5,961 nt of DNA from Candidatus Omnitrophota bacterium (lineage in GTDB: Bacteria > Omnitrophota > Koll11 > Tantalellales > Tantalellaceae), in the NCBI GenBank assembly GCA_015231715.1, contig JADGBB010000064.1, forward strand, positions 1 to 5,961, read 5' to 3'. The notes under the pieces were generated by a model. That model did not search any database and was not told the origin of the DNA. It saw nothing but the letters and a program-made list of their open reading frames with translations. The position numbers and the translations under genes were made by a program. Of the stretch, positions 5,792 through 5,961 are shown piece by piece (position 1 is the first letter of the stretch; every line of letters begins with the position of its first letter).

Positions 5792-5961
5792 AATTTTTGA
5801 AGATGTAAACATGACTTTCATTGAAGTGAAGTATAATGGGGTCACCCATAAAGAGGCACACGTCAAGTAAATAAACCTGTCCATTCGTTCACATTGCGAA
5901 CTAACAACAACATTCATGCTATTATGCATCACACTCTTATTAAAAAGTTTCTGCGTTCATC
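5792..5961. other. Downstream tail with no supportable gene or terminator
   Basis: It contains a TATAAT (5832-5837) without a good -35 partner, a small GGGT-C-ACCC palindrome (5838-5847 region), and weak GTTC/GAAC and ATGC/GCAT pairings. Short frames opening at ATG 5916 and ATG 5924 run off the right edge. Neither has a ribosome binding site and both are too short to judge. Confidence 0.4.

Noticed and set aside
5811..5870. Short + strand frame MTFIEVKYNGVTHKEAHVK
   Set aside because: It has only 19 codons, no clear Shine-Dalgarno and no recognised family.

Overview
The window reads as AT-rich chromosomal DNA of a Gram-negative-type (diderm) bacterium. The evidence is a TamB/DUF490-type C-terminus, which belongs to outer-membrane biogenesis, and a large protein with a Sec signal peptide. 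The mature end of that protein (LSPAPG just after an A-x-A-type cleavage site) reminds me of exported proteins of uncultivated Omnitrophota and related candidate phyla. That is a weak recollection-based taxonomic guess, not a sequence match.

Layout, all genes on the + strand: (1) positions 1-926, the 3' end of a TamB-like gene cut by the left window edge. (2) 956-2002, a DUF362 protein with two [4Fe-4S]-type cysteine motifs, 29 bp after the TamB-like stop and probably in the same transcript. (3) 2068-3389, a complete-looking IS3-family insertion sequence of 1322 bp. It has 43-bp imperfect terminal inverted repeats, an OrfA with a helix-turn-helix, an A9 slippery run for -1 frameshifting, and an OrfB with an intact DD(35)E integrase core. 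(4) 3435-3463, a strong sigma-70-like promoter just outside the IS. It drives (5) 3500-5791, a 763-residue exported protein of unknown function. (6) 5792-5961, a 170-bp tail with no gene or clear terminator that I can support.

The first two genes may be co-expressed, but a functional link between a TamB-like protein and a DUF362 Fe-S protein is not established by this sequence. The IS sits in the intergenic gap between the DUF362 gene and the exported-protein gene and disrupts neither. No target-site duplication is visible. The least expected structure lies at the right end of the IS. Two perfect DnaA-box consensus nonamers lie 17 bp apart across the orfB stop, followed by a 35-nt purine tract, a tandem 9-mer made of CTA triplets, and a hairpin ending in the inverted repeat. 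The least explained gene is the exported protein, which carries a segment resembling a winged helix although it has a signal peptide. I saw no CRISPR array, tRNA, rRNA or recognisable defence system.
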